From Halostella limicola (GTDB lineage: Archaea; Halobacteriota; Halobacteria; Halobacteriales; Natronoarchaeaceae), in NCBI RefSeq assembly GCF_003675875.1, contig NZ_RCDI01000002.1, positions 808,786 to 872,785 on the forward strand: DNA of 64,000 nucleotides. The letters are read 5' to 3'. This document shows, piece after piece, positions 17,455 through 25,341 of the stretch (positions within the stretch are counted from its first letter, which is position 1; each line of letters starts with the position of its first letter). The notes under the pieces were generated by a model. That model was not told the DNA's origin and ran no database searches. It was given only the letters and a program-made list of their open reading frames with translations. The translations under genes and the position numbers were made by a program.

Positions 17455-18243
17455 CTACTCCGGGCCCTCGTAGGCGTCGAACCACGACGACACCGCGCCC
17501 TGCAGCGCGCCGGTCGTGCTCCCGAGGTTGATGATCTGGTAGCCGGACTCGGCCTTCCGGTTCACGTCGTCCATACCGAGGCCGAGTCCGCCGAGGGGGA
17601 CGCCAGCGTCGGTGGCCTTGCTGCGGATCGTCTCCACCGCGTCCTGCACGTCCTCGTGGCCGGCCTCGCCGGGGTGACCGAGCGACACCGAGAGGTCGAG
17701 CGGCCCGGCGAACACGAAGCCGAGGTCGGGCACCGCGAGGATCTCGTCGAGGTTCTCGACGGCCGTCCGGTTCTCGACGGTGACGCCCACGACCACTTCC
17801 TCGTCCTCGGTCGCGGCGTAGTCTTCCGTCGTCCCCCACCTGCTCGCCCGCGGGTTGGCGAACCCGCGCTTGCCCGGATCACCGTCGTACTCGAACCGCG
17901 AGGCCTCGACGGCGCGGCGCACCTCCTCCGCCGTCTCGACGCGGGAGACGAACAGGTTCCGGACGCCGGCGTCGAGCGCCTTCCGAACTAGTCCGGGGTC
18001 CGGGTGCGGGAGGCGGACGAGCAGTTCCGTCCCACCGAGGTCCGCGGCGCGGAGGAGGTCCTCCATCCGCTCGCCGTCCCACGGGCTCGGCCCGCCGTGT
18101 TCGAGGTCGATCCAGACGAAATCTAGGCCGAGTTCGCCGTAGAACTCGACGAGCGTCGGGTCGTACGTGTTCTCCAGCACGCCGAGCGCGACCTCGTCCG
18201 ACTCCAGCGTCTCGCGGAGGTCGTTGGAACGCGGTGACTCCAT
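17455..18243 (-). CDS. HpcH/HpaI aldolase family protein
   Basis: A 262-residue class II aldolase-like protein that would cleave or form a C-C bond between pyruvate (or acetyl-CoA-type donors) and an aldehyde using a divalent metal. Visible: LGVLENTYDPTLVEFYGE near the start, WIDLEHGGPSPWD (about 45-57), and the metal-ligand region FAGPLDLSVSLGHPGE (about 178-193; Asp in the PLDLS motif). It lacks partner genes that would identify the substrate. Length is normal for the family. ATG at 18243. Confidence 0.86.
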   Translation of the reverse strand: MESPRSNDLRETLESDEVALGVLENTYDPTLVEFYGELGLDFVWIDLEHGGPSPWDGERMEDLLRAADLGGTELLVRLPHPDPGLVRKALDAGVRNLFVSRVETAEEVRRAVEASRFEYDGDPGKRGFANPRASRWGTTEDYAATEDEEVVVGVTVENRTAVENLDEILAVPDLGFVFAGPLDLSVSLGHPGEAGHEDVQDAVETIRSKATDAGVPLGGLGLGMDDVNRKAESGYQIINLGSTTGALQGAVSSWFDAYEGPE

Positions 18244-18394
18244 GGTCGTACCACACGGCCGGTCCGTCCATAAGCCCCGGTATCGGCCGGGATTCTGACA
18301 CGCGGGAGCGTCGGACCCGGTGACTACCCTGCAAGTAAGTGGCCTCGAACACCGGAAAACGCCTTTTCGCGTCGACGCCGTCCGTCCGGACAGG

Positions 18395-18640
18395 ATGGAC
18401 CGATACATCGACCGGGAGACGATGCTGGATCTCACAGTGAACTTCATTCCGCTCGGGATCCTCGCGTTCTTCTTCGTGGTCTTCGTCGCGTTCGACCCGT
18501 GGGGGTGGGACCCGCTGTTCACGGGCTTGGCCCTGTTCATCGTCGCGTGGCACTTCCTGCTGCTCGCCCTGCTCACGTGGTTCTCGGGCCGGATAATCGC
18601 GAAAGAGGAGAAGTCCGGCGAAGCCCACCACACCGAGTGA
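18395..18640 (+). CDS. Small two-helix membrane protein (DUF6684-like)
   Basis: An 81-residue membrane protein. It opens MDRYIDRETMLDLTVNFIPLGILAFFFVVFVAFDPWG (cut here; two hydrophobic segments, about 16-33 and 41-66) and ends with a charged tail. It resembles a haloarchaeal small family I recall as DUF6684. Function unknown. It diverges from the aldolase gene and converges with the next membrane protein. Start ATG 18395 was preferred to the upstream frame extension, which has atypical composition. Confidence 0.7.
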   Translation: MDRYIDRETMLDLTVNFIPLGILAFFFVVFVAFDPWGWDPLFTGLALFIVAWHFLLLALLTWFSGRIIAKEEKSGEAHHTE

Positions 18641-18664
18641 CCGCGGCGAGAGAGGCGGGCGTCC

Positions 18665-19153
18665 TCAGGTTCTGACGGTCGCCGTCCCGCTCTCGACTAT
18701 CACGTCCAGCGTGCCGGTTCGGGGGCGCTGTGACTGGCAGGCCGTCGTGTACGAGAGCCGATAGCGGCCGTCGCCGGGCACCGTGGCGGTCCCGTCGTAC
18801 AGTTTGAAGCCGGTGTCGCGGTAGACGATGTCGTCGATGAACGCCTTCCACTCGCCGTCGCGAGCGGTCGTCTCGTCGTCGCAGGTCGTCGTCGAGAGGC
18901 CGTCGACCGGCGTCGCGTCGAGCGTCCAGTCGCTCGCGGTGACGGCGACGTAGCCGTCCTCGGCGAAATCTCGGCCGACGTTCGCGACGTACAGGTCCAG
19001 GTCGAGGGCGACGCCGTCGGCGGTCCGGGCCGCGCCCGCGACCTCGGCGTCGACGATCAGCGACGGCCGCTGTATCCAGAACTTGTACACCGTGATGGAG
19101 GTCGCGAGGAGGGCGGTGAACGGCACCACCCACTGCGAGAGTAGCGGGAGCAT
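18665..19153 (-). CDS. Membrane-anchored protein, function unknown
   Basis: A 162-residue protein. Residues about 5-22 form one N-terminal helix (LSQWVVPFTALLATSITVYK), and the rest looks like a beta-rich domain, with strands such as LDLDLYVANVGRDF and GYVAVTASDWTL. Two cysteines (about 91 and 141) could form a disulfide outside the cell. No family is recognised. It lies alone between convergent and co-directional neighbours, with about 95 AT-richer bases upstream. Confidence 0.65.
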   Translation of the reverse strand: MLPLLSQWVVPFTALLATSITVYKFWIQRPSLIVDAEVAGAARTADGVALDLDLYVANVGRDFAEDGYVAVTASDWTLDATPVDGLSTTTCDDETTARDGEWKAFIDDIVYRDTGFKLYDGTATVPGDGRYRLSYTTACQSQRPRTGTLDVIVESGTATVRT

Positions 19154-19248
19154 CGCCTGTCGAACCGTCGAACTTACTTGTAGGTCTGTCGGTTTTATAC
19201 TGTTTCTGTCAGTTTCACGCGGGCAACAGCGCCGCTCTACCCCGGAAA

Positions 19249-20106
19249 CTATCCGGATCTATTCGGAAACATGTCGTCGATACTGAGATCGTCCCCGTCC
19301 TCGACGGCGGCCGCGTCCTCGTCCAGTCGGTCGGCGAGGACGACGTTGACGACCGCGCCGAGCAGGAGAACGAGGCCACCGAAGTAGAGCCACGTGAGCA
19401 ATAGCAGAACGGCGCCGATGGTGCCGTACACCTCGTACGTGCTCGCCACCGCGGCGTAGGCCTGAAACACCGCCTCCAGCGCCGCCCACCCGACCGCGGC
19501 GGTGACGGTGCCCGGGACGACCTCGCGGGCGGTCACGTCCGCGTCGGGGAAGACGTAGTACATCGGGAAGAACGCAAGCGTGAGTCCCGCGACCAGCAAC
19601 AGCGGGTTGAGTACCCCGATGAACGGTATCTCGGGGAACATCGCGAACGCCGCGCCGGCGACCCCCGCCGCGAGGATGGCAAAGAGGACGGCGAAGAGGA
19701 CGACGGCCCCGTCGCGGAGCTGGTCGACGATCGACGAGTCCGCCGCGACGCCGTACAGCACGCCGAACGCGGTGTCGATGCCCCGGAAGATCTTGAACGT
19801 CCCCCACAGGAGCGTGACGGCGCTGATGGCCGACAGGCCGGCCTGCCCCGCGTCGTCGGAGAGCGCGCTCGCGACCAGTAGCTGCGCGGTCGGCGTGAGG
19901 TACTCCTCGGTCAGCCGGACGACGTAGAGCGCGAGGGGGTCGTCGCCGACCGCCGCGACGACGAGAAAGAGGATCAGCAGCAGCGGCAGCAGGGAGACGA
20001 AGGCGTTGTAGGCGATGCTGCCAGCCATGAACGGGATGTTCTTCCGCCGGGCGACGCGGACGACGGTGACGACGACAGCCAGCGCCCGCCGGAGTCGCGC
20101 ACGCAT
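19249..20106 (-). CDS. YihY/BrkB family membrane protein
   Basis: A 285-residue integral membrane protein with about six helices. The family's hallmark is visible: RRKNIPFMAGSIAYNAFVSL (about 22-41), then TLLWGTFKIFRGIDTAF in mid-protein and YGTIGAVLLLLTWLYFGG (about 228-245) near the end. YihY/BrkB proteins are of uncertain function (once mislabelled RNase BN). The ATG at 20106 was chosen; upstream codons would run into the neighbouring tnpB element, whose right end is only 38 bases away. That insertion probably disturbed the native promoter. Confidence 0.87.
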   Translation of the reverse strand: MRARLRRALAVVVTVVRVARRKNIPFMAGSIAYNAFVSLLPLLLILFLVVAAVGDDPLALYVVRLTEEYLTPTAQLLVASALSDDAGQAGLSAISAVTLLWGTFKIFRGIDTAFGVLYGVAADSSIVDQLRDGAVVLFAVLFAILAAGVAGAAFAMFPEIPFIGVLNPLLLVAGLTLAFFPMYYVFPDADVTAREVVPGTVTAAVGWAALEAVFQAYAAVASTYEVYGTIGAVLLLLTWLYFGGLVLLLGAVVNVVLADRLDEDAAAVEDGDDLSIDDMFPNRSG

Positions 20107-20143
20107 GGCGGGCACTACGACCAGCAGCAGTGAATCGCTTCGG

Positions 20144-21466
20144 GTCAAGCCCCGAGGCTTCCCGTTTCAATGACGCGACTTGCAGGAACCGACGAAGACC
20201 GTCCTCCGTCGGTTTCCACAGCGGTCGCAGTCTCCACGGGCGTGACTTCGGCCTGTCCCAGACCTAACTCCTGAAGACCGCGAAAAAGAACGTTGTACGA
20301 TGCATTTTCGTCCCTATCTGCCTCGAACCCACAACTCGGGCAACTGTGTTCCCGCACCCATAACGGCTTCTCCGTCTCGATACCACACTCGGCGCACTCC
20401 TTGGTCGTCCCCGCAGGGTTCACTTGCACGACGTGCGTCCCGTACAGGTCGCCCTTATACTCCAGCATCTCGATGAACCTGCGCCACGAGGCGTCCTGCT
20501 CGTTCCGCGCATTTCCTTCGCTTTGGAGCATCCCTGTGACGTTCAAATCCTCCACGAACACGGCGTCATACTCTTTGACAAGCCACGTCGTGAGTTTGTG
20601 CTGGAAGTCCTCGATCTTTCGCTTGATCCTGCGCTTGACTTTGGCGACCTTGCGCCGCTGTTTCTCCCAGTTGTTGCTACCGTGTTCTTTCCGGGAGTGA
20701 CTGCGTTGCTCGCGGCGTAGGCGTTCATATTCGTCTTCGAGGTCGAGCCAGTCCACGCTGTCGTCATCCGACGTGTAGATGTAGTTGTTGATGCCGAGGT
20801 CGATGCCAACGCAGTCCTTGGCATCCAAGTCGTCCACGTCGGGTTTCTCGGGGAGCGCGGTGTTATCGACTTCGAGGCCGAACGTGACGTACCATTCACC
20901 CGTCCGTTCTTTCTTCAAGGTGACTTCTTTGATGGTGGCGGTGTCGGGGATGGAGCGGTGGTAGCGAATGGGGATATTACCGATTTTGGAGAGCCAGAGT
21001 GTCGCGTGTCGGCCACTCGTGTTTTTGAGTTCGAAACCGGACTGCGAATACGTCATACTCTGGTACTCCCGTGGTGACTTCCATTTGAGCCACCCGACGT
21101 TGTGCCCGTTTTGCTTCTTTTCGGAGAGGATCGAGAGGTTCGTGTAGAAGCGTTCGACGGTCTTCTGTAACGCTTTTGAGTGGACTTCGGAGAACACGGG
21201 CCACTCGTCCTTCCATTCGGTGAGACGCTTCTGATGCTGGTACGTGGAGCCGATGTTATCCTCGTCGGTGTCGAGGGCTTGGTATTCGTAGCGGGTGTGA
21301 TTGTAGGCTTGGCGATGGATGTCGATGTGGCGCTCCACTTCTGCAGTCACACCTGTCCGGTCTGGATAGGCGCGGAAGCGGTAGTCGTACCACATCGCTG
21401 TACCATGATTATCGGTGTGTCACTGCTTAATGGTTTGTGTCACGGGGTGTCGGCTTCAACCCTGGG
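20144..21466 (-). mobile_element. IS200/IS605-group element carrying only tnpB, ISDra2-like ends
   Basis: Read on the minus strand, TTGAT (complement of 21467-21471) flanks the left end and TTGAC (complement of 20144-20148) forms the right end. This pair matches what I recall of the ISDra2 cleavage sites. The right end holds a small hairpin AAGCC-CCGA-GGCTT (20147-20160, plus strand). The whole element is about 1.32 kb with no tnpA. The outer flank of the left end, TCAAGCCCCGGGGC, nearly repeats the right end, TCAAGCCCCGAGGC, as if it had landed at the end of an earlier copy. Boundaries inferred from motifs. Confidence 0.72.
20145..21395 (-). CDS. tnpB: TnpB RNA-guided nuclease (transposon-associated)
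   Basis: Full-length TnpB of 416 residues. RuvC residues are Asp199 in GIDLGINN, Glu282 in VEDLNVTGM and Asp362 in DRDENASYN; zinc cysteines are 334, 337, 352 and 355. The N-terminal YDYRFRAYPDRTGVTAEVER and helical lysine/arginine-rich mid-region fit RNA binding. The stop codon TGA lies within the TTGAC right-end motif, so coding extends to the very edge of the element and the guide RNA must be made from coding sequence. The C-terminal ~45 residues are low in structure and probably reflect that constraint. It belongs to a different subgroup from the TnpB at 8304-9353. Nuclease activity is inferred. Confidence 0.92.
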   Translation of the reverse strand: MWYDYRFRAYPDRTGVTAEVERHIDIHRQAYNHTRYEYQALDTDEDNIGSTYQHQKRLTEWKDEWPVFSEVHSKALQKTVERFYTNLSILSEKKQNGHNVGWLKWKSPREYQSMTYSQSGFELKNTSGRHATLWLSKIGNIPIRYHRSIPDTATIKEVTLKKERTGEWYVTFGLEVDNTALPEKPDVDDLDAKDCVGIDLGINNYIYTSDDDSVDWLDLEDEYERLRREQRSHSRKEHGSNNWEKQRRKVAKVKRRIKRKIEDFQHKLTTWLVKEYDAVFVEDLNVTGMLQSEGNARNEQDASWRRFIEMLEYKGDLYGTHVVQVNPAGTTKECAECGIETEKPLWVREHSCPSCGFEADRDENASYNVLFRGLQELGLGQAEVTPVETATAVETDGGRSSSVPASRVIETGSLGA

Positions 21467-21517
21467 ATCAAGCCCCGGGGCATTCGCCATGACAGCCTGT
21501 AAAAGCGGCGGCCGCCG

Positions 21518-23203
21518 TCAGTCGGCGCTTCCCGTCTGGCGGGGAGCGTCGGCGTCGGCGACGGTCGGCGCGAGGGCGCTCTCGACGGCGGGTTCGAGGC
21601 TGTTCATCACCGCGCGGCCGTCGCGCTCGCGGGCGACCAACCCGTCCTCGTCGAGGCGCTTGAGGTGGTGGGTGACGGTGCTGGGGTCCCGTCCCAGCTC
21701 CTCGGCGAGCGTCGACACCGTCGCCGGGCCGGTGTAGGCCAGCGTCTCCAGCACCGTGGCGGCCGCGTCGTCCGACATCGCCGCAGCGAGTTCCCGCTCG
21801 TCGTCGCCGGCCGGGAAGTAGCGGCGCTTGCCCCGGTGTTTCGCGGTCGCGATCAGGCCCTCGTCCTCCAGTACGCGCAGGTGGTGTCTGGCGGTCGATA
21901 GCGTCACGCCGGCGCGGTCGCACAGCTCGGAGAGGTGGACGCCGGGAGCGTCGACGACGGTCTCGTACAGGCGCTCGCGGGACTCGTGTTCGAGCGGGTC
22001 GGAGTCGTCGAACTTGCTGTACAGCCCGGCCATCCCGCGGAGGAACCAGCGGTGGTCGGGCAGGGCGGTCGTCGCGGCGGAGGTGGTGAGGTGGGTCGCG
22101 GTAGTGTTGCCGTATCGCACCGCCGCGCCGGCGGCGATCACCCCGACGCCGTACCCCATCGGCGGGGTTCCCTCGCTCGGCGCGTCCGGGCCCGGAATGC
22201 CCGCGGCGACGACCTCGTTCGTGAGGTTGCTGTGGTTATGGTCGCCGCCGTTGCGCTCCTCCTCGCCGGGGTCGGACGCGGGCTCTGTCTCGTCGATCTG
22301 CGTCGCACCGCCCGCGTCCGGCTTGTCCTGAGCGCCGCCCATCCCCGACGACTTCTCCGCGCCTTGGCTCGTGGCGGGCGCGGCAGAGTCGTTTCCGGCG
22401 GGACCGTTCGCGCCCGTGGGAGCGTGCGGAGGTGCACCGGGGTTCCCGTCGGCCTGTCCTGGGGGCGCGTCCGCCTGTCCGGGGGGCGCGTCGGAGGGGC
22501 CTTCGCCGGGAACGCCGCCGTCGGGGCCGGGCCAAGAACCGCTCCGTCCGGGCGCCGATCCGCTGGAGTGGCCGTCGCTCTGGCCCGGCGGCTCGTTTCC
22601 GCTGGCGCCGGGTCCGCTGTCGCGCTGCTCGGACGGGGTTCCCGTTCCGCTCGCGCCGGGCGCATCCGCGCTCTGTCCCGGACCGCCGTCGGTCGGACCG
22701 CCGTCGGTCCGTCCCGGCGGTCCGCTAGTCGCCGCATCGCTTCCCGGCGTATCGTCGTGGGAGGCGCCGCCGGGGGACGACCCGCTGGTCTCCTCTCGGT
22801 CGGCGTTCGCGGTGTCGGGCGCCGCGCTCCCGCCGTCCGACGCGTTACCGGTCGGTGCCGACGAACCGTTCGACGGACTACCGGCGGTCGAGCCGCCGCG
22901 GTCGCCGGCGGGACCGGGCGATCCGCCGTTGCCCGCCGATTCGGACCCGTTCCCGGCGGGTCCGGAGCTGTTCCCGGGTGACGACGCGTTCGCACCGGAT
23001 GCTGTCGCGTTCGCGCCGGTCGTCGCGGCGTCGGTCGCGTTCGTCTTCTGGCCCGGGGATCCGTCGGGTGGTCCCTGACCGTTCCCGGATGAATCGCCCG
23101 GCGGCGCCGCTGCGGCCGCGGGGGCGGCACACAGCAAGACGACAACGAGCGCAACGGCGAGGCGTATCCCCGCCGTTCGGACACCGGACCCGTCGCTTTG
23201 CAC
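21518..23203 (-). CDS. Membrane-anchored double winged-helix regulator with long low-complexity region
   Basis: A 561-residue protein of unusual build. A signal-peptide-like helix covers about 13-33 (LAVALVVVLLCAAPAAAAA). Residues about 34-348 are almost entirely Gly, Ser, Pro, Asp, Ala and Asn, with repeated PPGQADAPPGQAD-like units. A weak hydrophobic segment GVGVIAAGAAV lies at about 352-362. Two winged helices follow: about 408-465 (HLSELCDRAGVTLSTARHHL) and about 480-540 (STLAEELGRDPSTVTHHLKR). Known haloarchaeal regulators combine membrane helices with winged helices, but the long disordered part is notable. Likely a one-component sensor; signal and targets unknown. The middle segment is too weak for a confident topology. 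Confidence 0.78.
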   Translation of the reverse strand: MQSDGSGVRTAGIRLAVALVVVLLCAAPAAAAAPPGDSSGNGQGPPDGSPGQKTNATDAATTGANATASGANASSPGNSSGPAGNGSESAGNGGSPGPAGDRGGSTAGSPSNGSSAPTGNASDGGSAAPDTANADREETSGSSPGGASHDDTPGSDAATSGPPGRTDGGPTDGGPGQSADAPGASGTGTPSEQRDSGPGASGNEPPGQSDGHSSGSAPGRSGSWPGPDGGVPGEGPSDAPPGQADAPPGQADGNPGAPPHAPTGANGPAGNDSAAPATSQGAEKSSGMGGAQDKPDAGGATQIDETEPASDPGEEERNGGDHNHSNLTNEVVAAGIPGPDAPSEGTPPMGYGVGVIAAGAAVRYGNTTATHLTTSAATTALPDHRWFLRGMAGLYSKFDDSDPLEHESRERLYETVVDAPGVHLSELCDRAGVTLSTARHHLRVLEDEGLIATAKHRGKRRYFPAGDDERELAAAMSDDAAATVLETLAYTGPATVSTLAEELGRDPSTVTHHLKRLDEDGLVARERDGRAVMNSLEPAVESALAPTVADADAPRQTGSAD

Positions 23204-23380
23204 GGTACTGTAGCGTTTGTCGAGTTACAAATATATTGTGGTGAATACTTCGGGCCTGACCGAACCCCCTGCGGGCGACGACGAGCGCGGGCGCGGGCAC
23301 GGACCGCAAGCGCCCCCGCCGGATTCCGACGACCGATAGAGGGAAATTTTAAACAGTTGGGACGACAATATTTTCGTCGT

Positions 23381-24208
23381 ATGGATATACCGAAACGGTT
23401 CGTTACCGTCGCCCTGATCGCCCTCCTCGTCGCCGGCGCGGGCTGTGCCGGCCTGACCGGCGGCGACGCCGCCGGTGACGACGACGGCGCGGAACAGTAC
23501 GACAACGCGACCGCCGTGCAGGAGGCGGCCACCGAGCAGATGCAGGACGTCGAGTCCTACACGTTCACGATGGAGATGTCGATGGTGTCGGACAACATGA
23601 CGATGAACTCCACCAGCGAAGGTGCTGCGGACATCGCGGACCGTCGCCTCCGACAGAACCAGACGATCACGATGCAGACGCAGGGTCGGAACATGACGAT
23701 AAACAGCACGTCGTACATGATCGGCGACACGATGTACTCGTCGTACGACGGCGGCGCGTGGCAGACGATGAACCTCTCCGAGATGCCCGGCGGGATGGGC
23801 GTCGACGACATGTGGAACCAGAGCGACACGATGGAGCAGCAGGAGGCCCTGCTGAACGGGTCCGAGGTCTCGTTCGGCGACGAGAAGACCACCACCATCG
23901 ACGGGCAGGAGGTCTACGTCATCGAGATGGACATCGACGAGGAAGGGTTCACGAACCTGACGAACCAGCAGATGATGAGCGACGCACAGCAGCAACAGGC
24001 GATGAGCGACGTCAACTACTCCGAGATCAGCATCACGCAGTACGTCGACACGGAGAGCATGTACGTCGTCAAGACGGAGATGAGCCTGGAGATGACCACG
24101 AACGGCCAGACGATGCGCCAGGAGATGGTGATGACGTTCGATAACTTCAACGAGGACCTGACGATCGAAGCGCCGGTCGACGACGCGAACGCCACCGTCG
24201 CGCCGTAG
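23381..24208 (+). CDS. Met/Gln-rich lipoprotein, function unknown
   Basis: A 275-residue exported lipoprotein. The signal ends in LLVAGAGC, a lipobox with Cys at about 22, followed by an acidic GGDAAGDDDGAEQ linker. The body has beta-type segments such as VESYTFTMEMSMVS and YVDTESMYVVKTEMSLEM, recalling DUF6612/LppX-type lipoproteins that bind lipids. Methionine is strikingly frequent (for example QMQD, NMTMNST, GMGVDDMWNQ). There are many N-glycosylation sequons (NxT/S). ATG at 23381 has a TATA-like TTTTAAA about 30 bases upstream. It stops directly against the end of the convergent trmB gene. Confidence 0.75.
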   Translation: MDIPKRFVTVALIALLVAGAGCAGLTGGDAAGDDDGAEQYDNATAVQEAATEQMQDVESYTFTMEMSMVSDNMTMNSTSEGAADIADRRLRQNQTITMQTQGRNMTINSTSYMIGDTMYSSYDGGAWQTMNLSEMPGGMGVDDMWNQSDTMEQQEALLNGSEVSFGDEKTTTIDGQEVYVIEMDIDEEGFTNLTNQQMMSDAQQQQAMSDVNYSEISITQYVDTESMYVVKTEMSLEMTTNGQTMRQEMVMTFDNFNEDLTIEAPVDDANATVAP

Positions 24209-25276
24209 CTACGCCCCCTCTGTCCCCGTTTCTTCGGTCGTCTCGGCCTCGGAGAACGTGATCTCGCTCGCCTCGTAGTCCTCGATGAAGGCGCCCTCGC
24301 CGCCGACGGTGAACCGCCTGTCGTCGGTTTCGAGGACGAGCGTGTTCTCGACGGGGAAGGCGTTGTTCGTCGGTTCGACGAGGCCCTGCCGGACGTCGAC
24401 GACCCGCGCGTTCACGGTTTCCCCGTCGGGCGTCTCGAACGCCGCGGCGATCGGCGCGTCGGCGCGGAGATGCAGCGTCGCGTCCCGGACGGCGTGGCGG
24501 AACGTCCGGTAGGTGGCCGGCAGGTCCCGCGGGGCGTCGACGTACGCCTCGTCGGCGACCTGCCAGTAGTTGCCCAGAAACGAGCCGATGAGCGTCGGCA
24601 CGAGCTGTTCCTGTGCGAGGACGAGCGCCTGCCGCGTCGAGTGGGCCTTGGCGAGGAGCTCGTTCGGGGCGAACACGCCGACCCGCTGGTCGGCGGCCAG
24701 CAGCATCGGCGCGTTCTCCGCCCACGTCCGGACGACGTTGCCGAGTCCGTCGTACTCGTCTTCGGCCGCGTCGCCGTCGGCGCCGGTCACGAGCACCAGG
24801 ACGAACACGTCGCGCTCGACGGTGTCGACGAGGTCCTCGCGGACTTTCGGCACGACCGGCGCGGGGATGGAGAGGACGACCTCCTCCTCGGCGTCGGCGG
24901 TGAGCTCGGCGATGCGCTTGTGGACGGTGGCGCGGGACTTGATCACCTCGAACTGTTGCGGGGCGTCCCGCGTCTCGCTGTAGCGGTCCTCCAGGTCGTC
25001 CTCCATGTCGGCCAGTTCCTGCTGGAGCAGGTCGACGACCTCCGACGGCGGCTTCGCCTCGATCATCGTCGGAACGACGTGGTCGTTGACCTCGACGAGC
25101 CCGCGGTCCTCGAACTTCTCGACGATGTTGTAGACGTAACGCTTCGAGACGCCGGAGTCCTCAGCGATGGTGCTCGCCTTCGCCGAGCCGTGTTCGAGCA
25201 CGGTGAGGTACGTGTCGATCTCCTTCCCGGAGAACCCGAAGCGACGCAGTCTATCCGTGAGATCGTTGTCGTCCAT
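24209..25276 (-). CDS. trmB: TrmB family sugar-sensing regulator
   Basis: A 355-residue regulator. The N-terminal winged helix (about 5-70) includes GFSGKEIDTYLTVLEHGSA and EDSGVSKRYVYNIVEKFE; a short coiled segment (about 82-105) dimerises; and the C-terminal part (about 115-350) resembles the TrmB sugar-binding domain. TrmB proteins bind sugars such as maltose, trehalose or glucose and switch sugar uptake and glycolysis genes. It is co-directional with the GH13 and malK genes, 65 bases after GH13. A TATA-like CTATAAAG precedes it at about 25300-25307. The likely targets are the adjacent divergent promoters (28527-28807). Confidence 0.87.
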   Translation of the reverse strand: MDDNDLTDRLRRFGFSGKEIDTYLTVLEHGSAKASTIAEDSGVSKRYVYNIVEKFEDRGLVEVNDHVVPTMIEAKPPSEVVDLLQQELADMEDDLEDRYSETRDAPQQFEVIKSRATVHKRIAELTADAEEEVVLSIPAPVVPKVREDLVDTVERDVFVLVLVTGADGDAAEDEYDGLGNVVRTWAENAPMLLAADQRVGVFAPNELLAKAHSTRQALVLAQEQLVPTLIGSFLGNYWQVADEAYVDAPRDLPATYRTFRHAVRDATLHLRADAPIAAAFETPDGETVNARVVDVRQGLVEPTNNAFPVENTLVLETDDRRFTVGGEGAFIEDYEASEITFSEAETTEETGTEGA

Positions 25277-25341
25277 TCGGTTGTCTCTGCTATTTCCGGC
25301 CAGCTATAAAGATTTGTCAGTCGCTCATCCCGAACGCGGCG

